64,000 bases of DNA from Uranotaenia lowii (Eukaryota; Arthropoda; Insecta; Diptera; Culicidae): NCBI RefSeq assembly GCF_029784155.1, contig NC_073691.1, positions 132,618,714-132,682,713 on the forward strand, written 5' to 3'. A program made the translations under genes and the position numbers. Under the pieces are notes generated by a model. It saw only the letters and a program-made list of their open reading frames with translations. It was not told the DNA's origin and did no database searches. Positions 22,991 to 35,339 of the stretch are shown here, piece after piece (the first letter of the stretch is position 1; the number at the start of each line of letters is the position of its first letter).

Positions 22991-24291
22991 AAGGAGGGAC
23001 GTGAAAACGTTTATATTTTATGTCTGTTCAATGAAGTCTGGTCGAAACGGGTCGAAACAAGTAGAAATGGATTGACAGTTGATCACTTGTCTCTTTCGAC
23101 CGATTTCTACCAGGTCGAAACAAAGCCTGCTGCCGAGTTGGATCGGTATTGGCTAGTTTCAACTTGCTTCGTTGAACAACGACCTGACTTGTTTCGACCA
23201 AAACATTGGCTCGTTGAACATCTATCAGTTGACAGAAATCAGTTGAAACAATTTTTACTTACGATTGAACGAAGCTTTTATTTCTTTCACTCATGCGCAA
23301 TGCGGTTGCGCTGGGAGTTTAATGAATTTTTGTAGCACTAACCCGGCATCATGGCTTCGTGTAACTGTTATAGAATGAATTTTGATTGTGTAAATGTATG
23401 TGTTATCTGAATGAACATGTGAATCACTTACACAACCGTTAAAAAATTAATAACATGTTTAATAATATTAATATATGACAGGTAGGTATTAAGCATACGT
23501 TTACATTCCTGCCCAGTTCGTAATTGCTTTGTTGTTCTAGTTTTTTAAACGAAATTAAGTTCGTTAAATTAATTTTTATAAAAATAAACTTCTTTTTTTC
23601 ATAAAATTTCAACATTACTCGAAAGCGAACTATTTTTCATGGTATCTGAGCTTCTAGATAGTCTTGAGTTTCAACGTAACTTAAAGTCTTTGAAGTTGAA
23701 GGAGCCACCAATTAGAAAAAAAATAGAAGGGATATTTGATACAATAAAAAACTTTCAATTAAAAAAAAATCGCCCCTTTTTGAAGCGGGAGGAGTATTTA
23801 GATACAGGTTAATTTGAAGATATTTAAATTGTGTTCCAGACTTTAAGAAAAAATACTAAAACATTGATTTCATTAATAATATGTGTACATATATTGAATA
23901 TGAGAGTCTTCATTCAATAAAGTGCGAAATGTCAATCAATACAATTTATCATCTCATTTTGTAAAAGCTCATTCGTGAATGCAATTAATCATCTCATTAT
24001 GTCAAGCGCTTATGTTCATGATTTTTTAGCAAGTCAGTTTCTTGATAGATTTGTATGGAACCCCCCTTTTTTTCGTATATAAAGGGGTTTGAAAATGTTA
24101 TAGATGATCAGTTTCCGATAGTTTTCGAAAATTTGAAATTTTCGATTTTTTTTTAAACTTTGGTATAGGACCCCCAATTTTTAGATTTGGATTATGTTGG
24201 TTTATTTGTCTGGGATTTTAACAATATCGTGTTATTCATCCCTCTTTTAGATTTGGAGGGGTTTAGAAGAATTATTAAAACCATTCCCGGG
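22991..24291. other. Non-coding stretch
   Basis: It is AT-rich with no supported gene. The segment 23030-23250 has many GTCGAAAC/GTTTCGAC-like words on both strands. Nothing else is recognised. Confidence 0.5.
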
Positions 24292-24419
24292 CTTGGTGAA
24301 AGTGTCAAAATTTGGTCAAGGGAAAACGCGTGTAAATCGGTGAAATCGTTTATTTAAAAAAACAAATTAAATTTCTTTTTCAAGTTTAATTAGTATAAAA
24401 TTCAGGAAAAATATACAGT

Positions 24420-24768
24420 TAGGCTTCCGCTTTTTCAAATCCGAATTGCCGGACCTTACGTTTAACCCCTACCATCAGATTTTGTACAGCCACCTTGTCC
24501 ACCTCCTTCGCTGCAGAAAGCCAGTTTGCCTTGAACTGCTGCTCGTCCTTAGTAGTTTTTTTGGTCTTCTTTAGGTTCCGCTTGACAATAGCTCAGTATT
24601 TCTCAATTGGGCGGAGCTCTGGTGTGTTGGGAGGGTTCTTGTTCTTGGGAACCACCAGAAGTTTATTCAAACACTCGTAATTTTCTTGGTTGACAGTCCC
24701 GGAAGCTATGAAAACGATACTTTTCAAGCCATAGGTACAAATGGCTTGCCAAACCAGATATTTTTTCG
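24420..24768 (-). pseudogene. DD37E transposase, C-terminal piece (interrupted copy)
   Basis: The minus strand reads the FWQAICTYGLKS region and then jumps to NKNPPNTPELRPIE-type sequence with the final Glu. The segment holding the second catalytic Asp (FWPDLASCHY) is deleted at about 24660. It therefore cannot be active even without the insertion. The other half is at 28700-29260. Confidence 0.8.
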
Positions 24769-25125
24769 CCCAGCTAACATGAAATCGTAATAGAAATGAT
24801 AATCCAAATCGAATATTAAGACATTTTCAATAACTACCGTAAACACGTTGGTATTGAGTGATTTTCTATCATTCATTTACGACAAGCTTTGCCCAAAAAA
24901 AATTGAATCGGATAGCAGTTTAATCAATTCGTAAATATGTCCCCAAAAAGTTCAGAATATGCTAATACAACATTTACGATTTGAGTGAACTGATTTACGA
25001 TAAATGGTCGGTCTTTCAATTGAAACTCTTTTCGGTTTCTTCCTTTACCCGGTTCGTAAAAAGAAAATCTCACCTATAGAGCTATAGCGTGTATCATATC
25101 AACTGTATCGTATCAACACGTCAAC

Positions 25126-25200
25126 TGATGAGTTGGCATCGTGGTAAGATACCGGACTACGAACTCGGAGGCTGGAGTTCAAATCTCGGTCGAGGAATTT
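25126..25200 (+). repeat. tRNA-Arg-like SINE-type segment
   Basis: It contains an A-box TGGCATCGTGG, an anticodon-loop-like CTACGAA (ACG) and a B-box-like GAGTTCAAATCTC, in order and at tRNA spacing. The stems are imperfect and there is no intact acceptor arm, so a tRNA-derived SINE or pseudogene is favoured over a tRNA gene. Confidence 0.55.
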
Positions 25201-25748
25201 TGTTCGTTTATTTTGCTTTTTGTTGGAAAATTGAATCGTTGGAATCTTGTCATTGTAGATATATCGCCTCCACTTTTGTAGCTATATGCTATTTTGGTAA
25301 GTTTAATACAATCTTTTTATCTGGTATATAAAACCTGCTGGTCCAACACTCCCGGAAATCTAGCTCAGCAGCAGGAGACCCCTGAACTGTGTCTCAGGGT
25401 CGGCCTACTACTGGGTACACGGAGGGAACGCGGAACAAAATTTAACGGAGTAAACTGTGGTGTTTCTTGCTAATTAAAAAGAGTTTTAATTTAGATGAAA
25501 TGGAAAGAATTTATTGACTTTAATCTCGAGGGTTTTATTGATTGCAAAAAGTGTGGGTGTGGGTGTGTGTGGTGTGGTTCAGGGGCACTTCAATTTAATT
25601 TCTCAGGAAGTACATACCGTCGACGGATTTACCGCTATCGTTGGCGCACTTTCTGGTTGCTGGTACTGTTCTGTTTCTGTAGGTTGCTGGTAAGTCTTGT
25701 AACGTGGCTTGCGTAGGTGGTCCAAAATGGCGTTTTTGGACCTCAGAA

Positions 25749-25749
<1 letters not shown>

Positions 25750-25779
<30 letters not shown>
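25750..25779. repeat. TTA trinucleotide tract, 3' tail of the CR1-like element
   Basis: About ten ATT/TTA units lie just downstream of the minus-strand RT ORF, as a 3' tail repeat of non-LTR elements. A short AT dinucleotide run follows at 25821-25834. Confidence 0.7.
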
Positions 25780-25781
<2 letters not shown>

Positions 25782-25842
25782 TCATTTATTCATCGAACAT
25801 ATTTGTTTAAATGAATTCTAATATATATATATATAAAACAGA

Positions 25843-27957
25843 TCAGATAGAATTAAATAGACTGGACTGACGAACACGACGAAAAAATCGACTAGCTGGT
25901 TCATTGAACTGGTGCAGATGTTCAGCGTCCTGGAATACTCGCATCATCGCACTCAATGGCTCATTATAGCCGTAGGATGTTCGGTGGACTCGAGTTGATA
26001 GCAACGAGTGAGATCGTAAGGTCCTTAATGGCGCACTAAAGCATATCATTTCCAGCAAGTGTGGTGACTGGACCTCACCGTTCAATACTTTAGCGACGAA
26101 TGTTGCTTGTTGAATCCTTCGACGGCGTTCCAGTGTTTCAATACCCAAAAGCTGGCAGCGATTAGGATAAGCGGGAAGATCCTCAGGATGGTGCCATGGC
26201 AGATGTCGTAGGGCGAATCTTAGAAAACGCTTTTGTATGCGCTCAATTCGTAGGATCCAACACAGCTGGTAGGGGGCCCAGACGATTGCAGCATGTTCTA
26301 TTATGGACCGGACGAGTGCACAGTACAGCGACTTCAAGCACAGCGGATCAGTAAATTCTCGTGCTATTTTTGAAATGAAACCAAGTTGTCGATTGGCTTT
26401 ATTTATGACGGTTGTTCGATGGCTGTTGAACGTGAGCTGTGCATCAAGGGTAACACCTAGATCGTCAACTTCCAATACCCTTTTAAGATGCTGATGATCG
26501 ATGCTATAGTCGTGTAGAATGGGTGATTTTTTTCGATGGAAGGTAATTACATAGCATTTAGGGACACTGACAGATAACTTATTCAGTCTACACCATTCAC
26601 TAAACCGATCGAGCAGCGATTGGAGGTGAGCACAATCCTCGGAGCATTCTATTGGGACATATATTTTCAAATCATCAGCGTATGCAATCTTAGTTCCATC
26701 ATCCAAACTGATTATCAGATCGTTGAAAAACAATACAAACAGCAGAGGTCCAAGATTGCTTCCCTGAGGCACACCAGACCGATTTATGAAAGGAAAGGAT
26801 ATGCTGTCACCAAATTTAATTCTGATACACCGATCTGTGAGAAAGGATTCCAACCAAACAACCATGTTCTCATGAACACCAAGTTTAGATAGTTTGGCAA
26901 GCAATATTCTGTGATCAATCCTGTCAAATGCAGCCTTGATGTCGGTGTAAACAGCATCTACTTGCTTTTTAGACTCCATCTGGTTCAGGCAAAACGATGT
27001 GTATTGCAAAAGGTTTGTACTCACCGATCTACCAGGCATAAACCCGTGCTGTTCAGCCGCAATATATTGGGATGAAGCTCGTAATAGAGCGCCACTCACG
27101 ATGATTTCGAAAAGTTTAGAACCTGCCGACAAACTAGTAATACCTCGATACTGCTTGACATTTCTTCGGTCACCATTTTTAAATATTGGAACCATAAATG
27201 AATTTTTCCATTTTTCAGGAAATTTACGTTGCTGAAGAGATCTGTTGTAGATTCGTGCTAGAGGCATTGAAAGAGCTTCGATGCAGCGGCAGTAAATTAC
27301 AGCTGGAATTCCATCAGGTCCGGGAGCGAATGAGGCTTTCAATTTCTTCGCGGCATTTACAATTAGCTCCTGGGTTATTTCAAAAATGTTAAGCTCTATT
27401 GCATCAACTGGAACATAAGAGTTGGCTACGCTGCACTCAGATTCGGAGGAAACAGTGTCCGAGAAAACCGATCGGAAATGCTCAGCAAATAAATTGCAAC
27501 AGGTATCTGGAGAGCTAGCAACAGCATCATGGTAAAAAACGGAGGTCGGTAAGGGGCTCGTTTTGCGTTTTGAGTTTACGAAAGTCCAAAAATTTCGCGG
27601 GTTACTGCGTAAACTAGACTGTAAGCGTAAGACGTGGAACTTGTACAAGGATTCATTCAGTCTACGGTAAGCAACGCTTGCTGTTTTGAACTGTCGTTGA
27701 AAATCCTCAGTTCGATTTTTTCTAAGTCTCCGTAGACAAGCATTTTTTTCGCGTCGTAGTTGCCGCAAGGTGGGCGTACTCCAAGTCGGCGACATAGGTG
27801 CTTTAAACTTCGGAACGTGCGAATTCAACCAGGTACAGATCAAATTGCAGAACGAATCTGTCATTGCATCAACTGACAAGTCTCCAAATTGTTGCAATGG
27901 TCTCCAATTGTTGCAATGGCGTCTTCTCTCCTTGACTTTATCGACGGACCACAGCAA
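25843..27957 (-). CDS. CR1-like retrotransposon ORF2 remnant: RT domain open, endonuclease missing
   Basis: An open frame of 704 codons without internal stops. It begins in the EN-RT linker (the first codon is not an ATG, so the 5' end is truncated) and runs through FAPGPDGIPAVIY, YRGITSLSAGSKLFE, AVYTDIKAAFDRIDH, SGVPQGSNLGPLLF, KIAYADDLKIY and a full thumb/C-terminus (IIEHAAIVWAPYQ, ALRHLPWHHPEDLP). Both catalytic Asp are present. A TTA tail follows on the 3' side. The intact frame suggests a relatively young copy, but lack of the endonuclease makes it non-autonomous. It lies within the CCCAGC-ended insertion. Confidence 0.88.
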   Translation of the reverse strand: MLWSVDKVKERRRHCNNWRPLQQFGDLSVDAMTDSFCNLICTWLNSHVPKFKAPMSPTWSTPTLRQLRREKNACLRRLRKNRTEDFQRQFKTASVAYRRLNESLYKFHVLRLQSSLRSNPRNFWTFVNSKRKTSPLPTSVFYHDAVASSPDTCCNLFAEHFRSVFSDTVSSESECSVANSYVPVDAIELNIFEITQELIVNAAKKLKASFAPGPDGIPAVIYCRCIEALSMPLARIYNRSLQQRKFPEKWKNSFMVPIFKNGDRRNVKQYRGITSLSAGSKLFEIIVSGALLRASSQYIAAEQHGFMPGRSVSTNLLQYTSFCLNQMESKKQVDAVYTDIKAAFDRIDHRILLAKLSKLGVHENMVVWLESFLTDRCIRIKFGDSISFPFINRSGVPQGSNLGPLLFVLFFNDLIISLDDGTKIAYADDLKIYVPIECSEDCAHLQSLLDRFSEWCRLNKLSVSVPKCYVITFHRKKSPILHDYSIDHQHLKRVLEVDDLGVTLDAQLTFNSHRTTVINKANRQLGFISKIAREFTDPLCLKSLYCALVRSIIEHAAIVWAPYQLCWILRIERIQKRFLRFALRHLPWHHPEDLPAYPNRCQLLGIETLERRRRIQQATFVAKVLNGEVQSPHLLEMICFSAPLRTLRSHSLLSTRVHRTSYGYNEPLSAMMRVFQDAEHLHQFNEPASRFFRRVRQSSLFNSI

Positions 27958-28699
27958 GCCCGTATTGGCCGCGCCGAGAGGGGGTCTCCTTAATGATTAA
28001 GGCACTATGGCCTGAGACGTCTCTCCTTGAGGTTTATGGTCCCGCAGAACCAGAGAGTACAGTCCTTTACGTATTAGGCGTAGGCAGTCAAGGACCACCT
28101 AGGCCGAATCGTGTGTGCGTGTGAGGTAGGTTTCAAGGATTTTCTCGGAAAATCCGATCGAAAATTACAAGGTCCTGATGAAAGATAGGCTGTTTAAGCG
28201 GTTGCTTATTTTCGATTAGAATCACCTAATTACCTGAATGATCAGGGAGATCAGGGACCAACTCCTGCCACGAGTAGATTTTACACAAAATTTACGCACT
28301 CACAACTTGCACACACGAACGCCTGTATGAAAATGACCTATGACGGAAGCTAGGTCATCTTCATCTTTGCCTTCTTACAATTTCCTTGGTTTGCTACGCC
28401 ACCCAATATGGAGGACCATCCCTCCATGTTCATAGTACCATGAATATACACCCTCGCTAAAGCCCGCCTGACTTAATCTAACAAAATATGTTCTTGTTGT
28501 TTTTATTTTAATTGAATTCTAGCTAATATAAAATTGTTACCCTAGTTCTCTAATTAAATCTAGCAAATGACACAACAGCTTACACAAAACATTTGGAAAC
28601 ATGGAAAAAACATCTAAAGCGTTTTGTAACAACGGTTACATATATTTGTTTGAATAGTTCTGTTGTTCCTGCGTTATACCTTCATAAATGTTTGCTGGG

Positions 28700-29260
28700 C
28701 GCGAACTTTGACAGTTTCATGTGCTTGAAAATATCTGCTACCTTTCCCCTTCCTTTTGCCGTATAAAACTCCTGTCCCGGAAGCTGCTTGTAGTCGGCTT
28801 TGACGTAGGTTTCGTCGTCCATTACCACGCAGTCAAACTTCGTCAGCATCGTCGTTTACAGCCTCCAGGATCGAGCTTTGGCCGTCGTATTTTGTTTATC
28901 ATCGCGATTTGGAGTCACTTCTTTCTTGTAAGTCGATAGTCCGACTCGTTTTTGGCTCGATGCACGGTTGTAGACGATACACCCAGCTTATTTACGGCAT
29001 TTCGAAGAGAGAGGTTAGGGTTTCGCTTGAAACAACCGGCAACTCTCTTTGTCGTCTCACCGGCTTCCGGTTTTCGATTTCCTCCCGATCCAGACTTCCT
29101 GGCTGTCGACAAACGTTCCCCAAACACTTTAATTACGTTTGTAACGGCTGATTTGGCAAATTTTAGCGATTTCGCCAGCTTTGCGCGCGAGTAGGTCGGA
29201 TTTTCGCAAATCGCGAGCAAAATTTTGATACGCTACTCTTCTTCCTTGGAAGACATTTTG
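28700..29260 (-). pseudogene. DD37E transposase, N-terminal piece (interrupted copy)
   Basis: The minus strand from about 29259 reads the helix-turn-helix region (AKLAKSLKFAKSAVTNVIKV, GERLSTARKSGS, NKLGVSSTTVHRAK). After a frameshift near 28950 it reaches the MDDETYVKADYKQLPGQ block with the first catalytic Asp at about 28815. It stops at 28700, where the 3.9-kb insertion begins. Confidence 0.85.
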
Positions 29261-29304
29261 ACTGAAGTGAAGAGTGAATTCCAAAATCAAAATATGAACT
29301 ACAT

Positions 29305-30303
<999 letters not shown>

Positions 30304-30401
30304 CTTCAAAATGAAGGGTGTTCAGGTTTTTTAAATGCATTATTGAAAGAAATACGTCAAGATGATATTGATCAAATTTTGACCGTACCACCCTTTACGA
30401 C

Positions 30402-30680
30402 ATGGATGTGGATGAAAAGTCTAAAAAAAAAATAATACATTTTGCTGTAAATGTAATTGAGAAAATTTGCGACGATAATTTTTCTGAACAAAATATGCCT
30501 GCGGAAACTTTTAAAGTTGACTTAGCGCAACTAATTCTCAAAATATTTGCAAAAGCAACTTGCCATCATACCGCGTTGTCATTCGCGTTGTCATTCGCGT
30601 TCCGGAAATCAAATGACCGATATCCCTACACCCAACGTCGACAAAGGGCCGATAGCCTTCTTAATGAGCTGTTTATTTAG
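30402..30680 (+). CDS. Unrecognised 92-codon ORF
   Basis: ATG 30402 opens a frame of MDVDEKSKKKII and so on, ending in SLLNELFI, immediately outside the DD37E element. Amino-acid composition is plausible for a protein (Lys/Ile-rich N-terminus, two Cys). A 13-bp tandem duplication (30574-30600) adds ALSF twice. I recognise no domain. It may be a cut-off exon or a mobile-element scrap, or chance. Confidence 0.25.
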   Translation: MDVDEKSKKKIIHFAVNVIEKICDDNFSEQNMPAETFKVDLAQLILKIFAKATCHHTALSFALSFAFRKSNDRYPYTQRRQRADSLLNELFI

Positions 30681-33516
30681 GCGAAAGCCGGTCTAATTAA
30701 TTGGAAACTATTTATCCTAATGGGTTATCTGCGGTGGGTGCTTGAGATAACTAACTATGGGTGTTTGCAGATCAGTAACCCATAGTGAATGTGATTACTT
30801 TCCGCTTCCATGGCGGCTACGAAAGTGCTGCTCGAAATTGTAAACAGTTTGACAGTTGAAGAATGACCCCTATAGACAACCTATCCATGCTTTGATTCAT
30901 CGAATAATAGTATTTCACTTGAATGAAGTTTAAAGGTGTCCATTTGAAGTTTATGAACTGAATACTGACATACACATTCGCAATTATAATTCCTCGATTG
31001 ACAATAAAGAATTCCACAAATATTCCACAAACATTCCACAAACAAACACAAACAACACAAGATTCCACATTGAATGTTTTATCGAAACTGAATTTTTTTC
31101 GGATTTTTTTCATCGGATTATGCGTTTAGAAATTGTATAGAAGTCCTTTCACATCGAAAAGCATAACTTCTATCATGTTTGCAACTTTGCCATGATACCA
31201 TGCCGCAAAATCATGACATTTTTCTAATGAAATCAATCATCAACCGAAAGATTTTTTTTTAATTAGCTCAATTCGCTAAAACGCAACTTTACTGTGAATT
31301 GTTTATCCTATCATATATCATTTCTGTGAACAATTCAATAGATTTGACCCAATCAAAATGCAGTTCAATCGAGAATAAATTCTCATGAAGTTTCCCTCGG
31401 TCGGCAATGTTTTATTTTTTATTTATTTATTTGGAGATACGATGTGGTTTGAAGTAATTGTATGGGGGCAAAAACATGTTTAACTGTTAGCACGAAAAGC
31501 ATGGATTTATTTTCAAACTCCAACGCATACTTTACAGCCTTACACGATTAACTACGAGCTTTACTACGATTTGTAACTTAGGGTTAATTCAAGGCATCAG
31601 CACATTTTAATCAGAGATTTTTTCTCCTACTAGTTTCGTTCACTAAAGTGTATGAACGTCGCGAATGCCATAAAGATGGTAAAACGACTATAATCGAAAT
31701 AAAACAAAAGTGTACGAACATTTTCTAACACGTCATTTTGTAACTTGTCCCTATTTCTGAGATACGTTGGGTTACCCCTCGTTGAAAAAAATCATAATGT
31801 TCTTGCGAAAATCGTGAAATAGTATGATTGAAATGAATATTGATTTGGTTCAACGACCGAGGGTTAGGTAAAACCGGGAATTCGTACCGTTTCGTAGGGA
31901 CAGAAACGCCAATCAATAACATCCAGACAGTGGCAGCAGAAACATCTTTATCGTTCTATCTTCTGGTACGACTACAGATCGATCAGAAATACATTAGCAA
32001 ATCCTTAGGCCCGTTCCACGCTGATAATATAGGATCAATGTTAAAGAAAGGAGATTTTCTTTGAATGCTCGTGGTATCTTTCCATCATTTATTTGTTAAT
32101 TTTCTTGTTTATTTAGCTTTTTTGATATACTATTTTAATAAAAATATCAGAAGAACTTAACAATCTTTCGATGGCGATGAAACCTTGAAAAAACTGCCAC
32201 TGCTTTTCTGGAAGCAAAAAGAAAAACGGATCTCCTCCTCAAACTGACTCAGAGCGACATCGTGGAGCAGGACTGATTGAACATGACAAAATAAACCCGC
32301 CCGTCTAATCCCCGCAGGTGGATGTTGGATTCGTTGACATGGGTGAAATCTTTGAAACAGCAACAGCATGGGAAAAAGGATTTACCCAAGTCAGATTACA
32401 TTCTGTGCGGGTACCCATTCGGAAAAAGTTTTTTGCTTCTCTCTGCTGCTCAATCTCATACATGTGCCGGTAGGAAATGTTTTGAAGGATTTTACATTTT
32501 ATAATTCGTTTTTCTTGATTTTGAAAAAGGCTTCGATCCATTTTCCATAGGGAAAAACACCAATAATAACTTCACCAAATGGATGCTGTCAAAATGCTGT
32601 CATCATAGGGGCTACGGTTCAATGTTTGGTGTATGAAATTCTTAGTTGTTCAAGTCTATGAGAAGGAAAAGCACCGATAAGGGTTTATTTTCGTTGGATA
32701 CCCTCTACTGCATACGACCCCATATACATATGTCTTTGAGGATTTTTTCCACATTTGTTAGCTTAATTCAGTGCTATAAATAAATTCAATCAATTGCATC
32801 AAAAATTCTATTAGTATCTATAAAACCTTAAAATTATTTTAAAAAAATCTTATTTTAAACTCTATTTATACAATAAATTCTAATGAAAAAACGATTTTGA
32901 TTTTTTTGGCTTAAATTTCTTACTTGGAGTTCATAAAGCTATTTCCGTTGGCAGATTTGTTTCCTCATCGAATTCATAGTTCATGCAGCAGAAAGTTATG
33001 AAAAGTCATTGCTAAACCATAAAGCTATTTTACCCCTCTCGGAAAAAATCTTCAAGTCATCGTTGCCACGTTAAATCTTCAAGTCATCGATGCCATCCCA
33101 AGTGACACAGATTAAGCTAACTAGCATAAGAAAGTTTTATTATGGCATTTTTTTGTGTAGCTCGTTTTATGACGGTTTAATAATGGTCATGCAAAATGCG
33201 TTTATTCTTGTTTCGACCATATGTTTTCAGATAGTTCTAAAAACGCTTATAAAGTTGAAAGAGCTATGAATGCTCTTTTCAAACTATAATAAAAGACAAA
33301 CTTAGAAGTTTGTTCCGTGCTTTCTTTTGCATGTTTTATAATAGTACTCAGTGCCTGAATATCATATCGCCATAAAACTTAGTGACAGTTTTCGATCAAG
33401 ATGTCAAAAAAGGACACGCTCAGATTAGATAGCACATATTTAAATTGGAATTCCCATTTTTACACATTTTTGATAAGTTATGTGTGATGGTTTTGAGTTT
33501 TAAATTACTGAAAATA
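30681..33516. other. Non-coding stretch
   Basis: I see no gene or bounded element in these 2.8 kb. A tandem pair of about 22 bp (AATCTTCAAGTCATCG) lies at 33048-33095. Confidence 0.5.
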
Positions 33517-34322
33517 AAGGGTGATACGGTCAAAATTTGGTCAAGGGAAAACGCGTGTAAATCGATGAAATCGTTTTTTAAAAAAATCAAATTAAACTCC
33601 TTTTTCAAGTTTAATTAGTATATAATTCAGGAAAAATATTCAGTTAGGCTTCCGCTTTTCCAAATCCGAATTGCCAGGCCTTACGCTTAACCCCTGCCAT
33701 CAGATTTTGTACAGCCACCTTGTCCACCCTCTTCGCCGCAGAAAGCCAGTTTGCCTTGAACTGCTGCTCGTCCTTAGCAGTTCTTTCGGTCTTCTTTGGG
33801 TTCCGCTTGACAATAGCCCAGTACTTCTCAATTGGGCGGAGCTCTGGCGTGTTGGGAGGGTTCTTGTCCTTGGGAACCACCTGCACGTTGTTGGCGGCGT
33901 ACCACTCTATGGCCTTTTTACCGTAATGGCAAGATGCCAAATCCGGCCAAAACAGTACGGAACAACCGTGTTTCTTCAGGAAAGGCAGCAGACGTTTATT
34001 CAAACACTCTTTCACTTAAATTTCTTGGTTGACAGTCCCGGAAGCTATGAAAATGCTGCTTTTCAAGCCACATGTAGAGATTTTGCCAGCATTGCGTGCG
34101 AGTAGCTCGGATTTTCGCGATGCGCGAGCAAAATTTTGATACGCTGCTCTTCTTCCTTGGACGGCATTTTGACAACTGAAGAGTGAACTCCAAAATCAAA
34201 ATAGGAGCAGCATTCTACACACACACACACCTTCAAAATGAGGGGTGTTCAGGTTTTTAAAATGCAAAATTGAAAGAATTACGTCAAGTTGATATTGACC
34301 AAATTTTGACCGTATCACCCTT
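33517..34322 (-). mobile_element. Internally deleted DD37E transposon
   Basis: Both family ends are present (AAGGGTGATACGGTCAAAAT and complement) with TA at 33515-33516 and 34323-34324. It is 806 bp versus 1300 bp for the 8.2-kb copy. The deletion lies near 34075 and removes the middle of the transposase, including the first catalytic Asp. A short CA tract lies at 34216-34231. Confidence 0.93.
33644..34033 (-). pseudogene. DD37E transposase C-terminal fragment
   Basis: An open stretch from about 34015 reads KECLNKRLLPFLKKH, FWPDLASCHYGKK and RPIEKYWAIVK to a natural C-terminus (FGFGKAEA). The second Asp and final Glu are present with 37 residues between. The first Asp is missing because of the internal deletion. 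It preserves the C-terminal frame that is shifted in the 8.2-kb copy. Confidence 0.88.
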
Positions 34323-34324
34323 TA

Positions 34325-35183
34325 TACGTGATGATGTCATAGGAAACGCCTCAATTTTAATATAAGATTGTCTTTTGTGCCAATGAAATTACGTAACCTC
34401 AATATTTTGAACTAACTTACTGTTTTGAAAGAGTATTAGGTAAAGGTATCTTAAAATTAGTAGGCCAAAAACAGCTTATTGATCACTATGTAAGGTCATG
34501 AACTCAATTACTTGTTAGTGACGAAGGATGAAGTCATTATCTCCGGGAATATAATAATTATTCTATGAAGCAATCGAACGAACCTTACGTTCGACTATCC
34601 ATGCGTTTTCATCTCAGCCACTGCCTCTTTTTCTTACCATAGAAGTACCCTCAAATTCCGCTCAGCAAAAACCATCATCATCAGTATTATGTTCGTGTAC
34701 ATATTTGAAGAACTCATACACACATTGCCGGGTACACGAACTGGCACACATACACAGACAAAACCAAATACACAACTGAATTCAAGAGGATTACACTCTC
34801 CAAGATCGTTACGGTGTCTGGCTTTGGCCTAGGAAACTAAACATTTACACGCAGCACATATTTCCCAGCAACGAGTCAGTCTGGAACCTCATCTCCTCCT
34901 CCGGTCTAAGAAAATGTGATGCGGGGGAGGAAAGAAGAGGCGGTGAGAAAAGCTCCTGCTTTTCCTAAATTGATTAATACTATTAGGATGAAAGCGAGGC
35001 GTTTTTGTGCTAAGCTGTTTGTGTACATGCATGGTATGGCACCTATATGGCATATTTATTTACTCTCAAACCCTGTGAAGAGGATTTTCGCACCATATTT
35101 TTGGTTCGATCCAATAACAATTTAGTCGCATCTTCTGTCGAAATCAATGGCGCATTCTATCAGATGTTTTTTCTCCGAACTAG
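34325..35183. other. Non-coding stretch
   Basis: No supported gene. It ends at the GAATG duplication of the large palindrome. Confidence 0.5.
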
Positions 35184-35339
35184 GAATGCACAATGGGGAA
35201 AAAAGTGTACAAACCGCGAAGAAATTCAATATTTTTCGTGCTACATGACCAAAATCTATGAAAATATACTTTTCTTTTGTAAAAATTTCCGGAAAATCGA
35301 TTGGACATAGTTTCAAACGCCGTACAAGCTTGCGAAAGG

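Larger units (their letters stand above)
24769..28699. mobile_element. CCCAGC-ended insertion, composite, within the DD37E copy
   Basis: The insertion starts CCCAGCTAACAT and ends ATGTTTGCTGGG, a 12-bp inverted repeat with one mismatch. The flanks show a 2-3-bp duplication (CG or CGC) at TTTTTTCG/CGCGAA. It contains a tRNA-like segment (25126-25200), a CR1-like RT ORF (25843-27957) and unassigned DNA, so it is probably a small DNA transposon later hit by a retrotransposon. No transposase is seen. The superfamily is unresolved. Confidence 0.7.

Noticed and set aside
26303..27392. Plus-strand ORFs across 26.3-27.4 kb
   Set aside because: They are shadows of the minus-strand RT frame.
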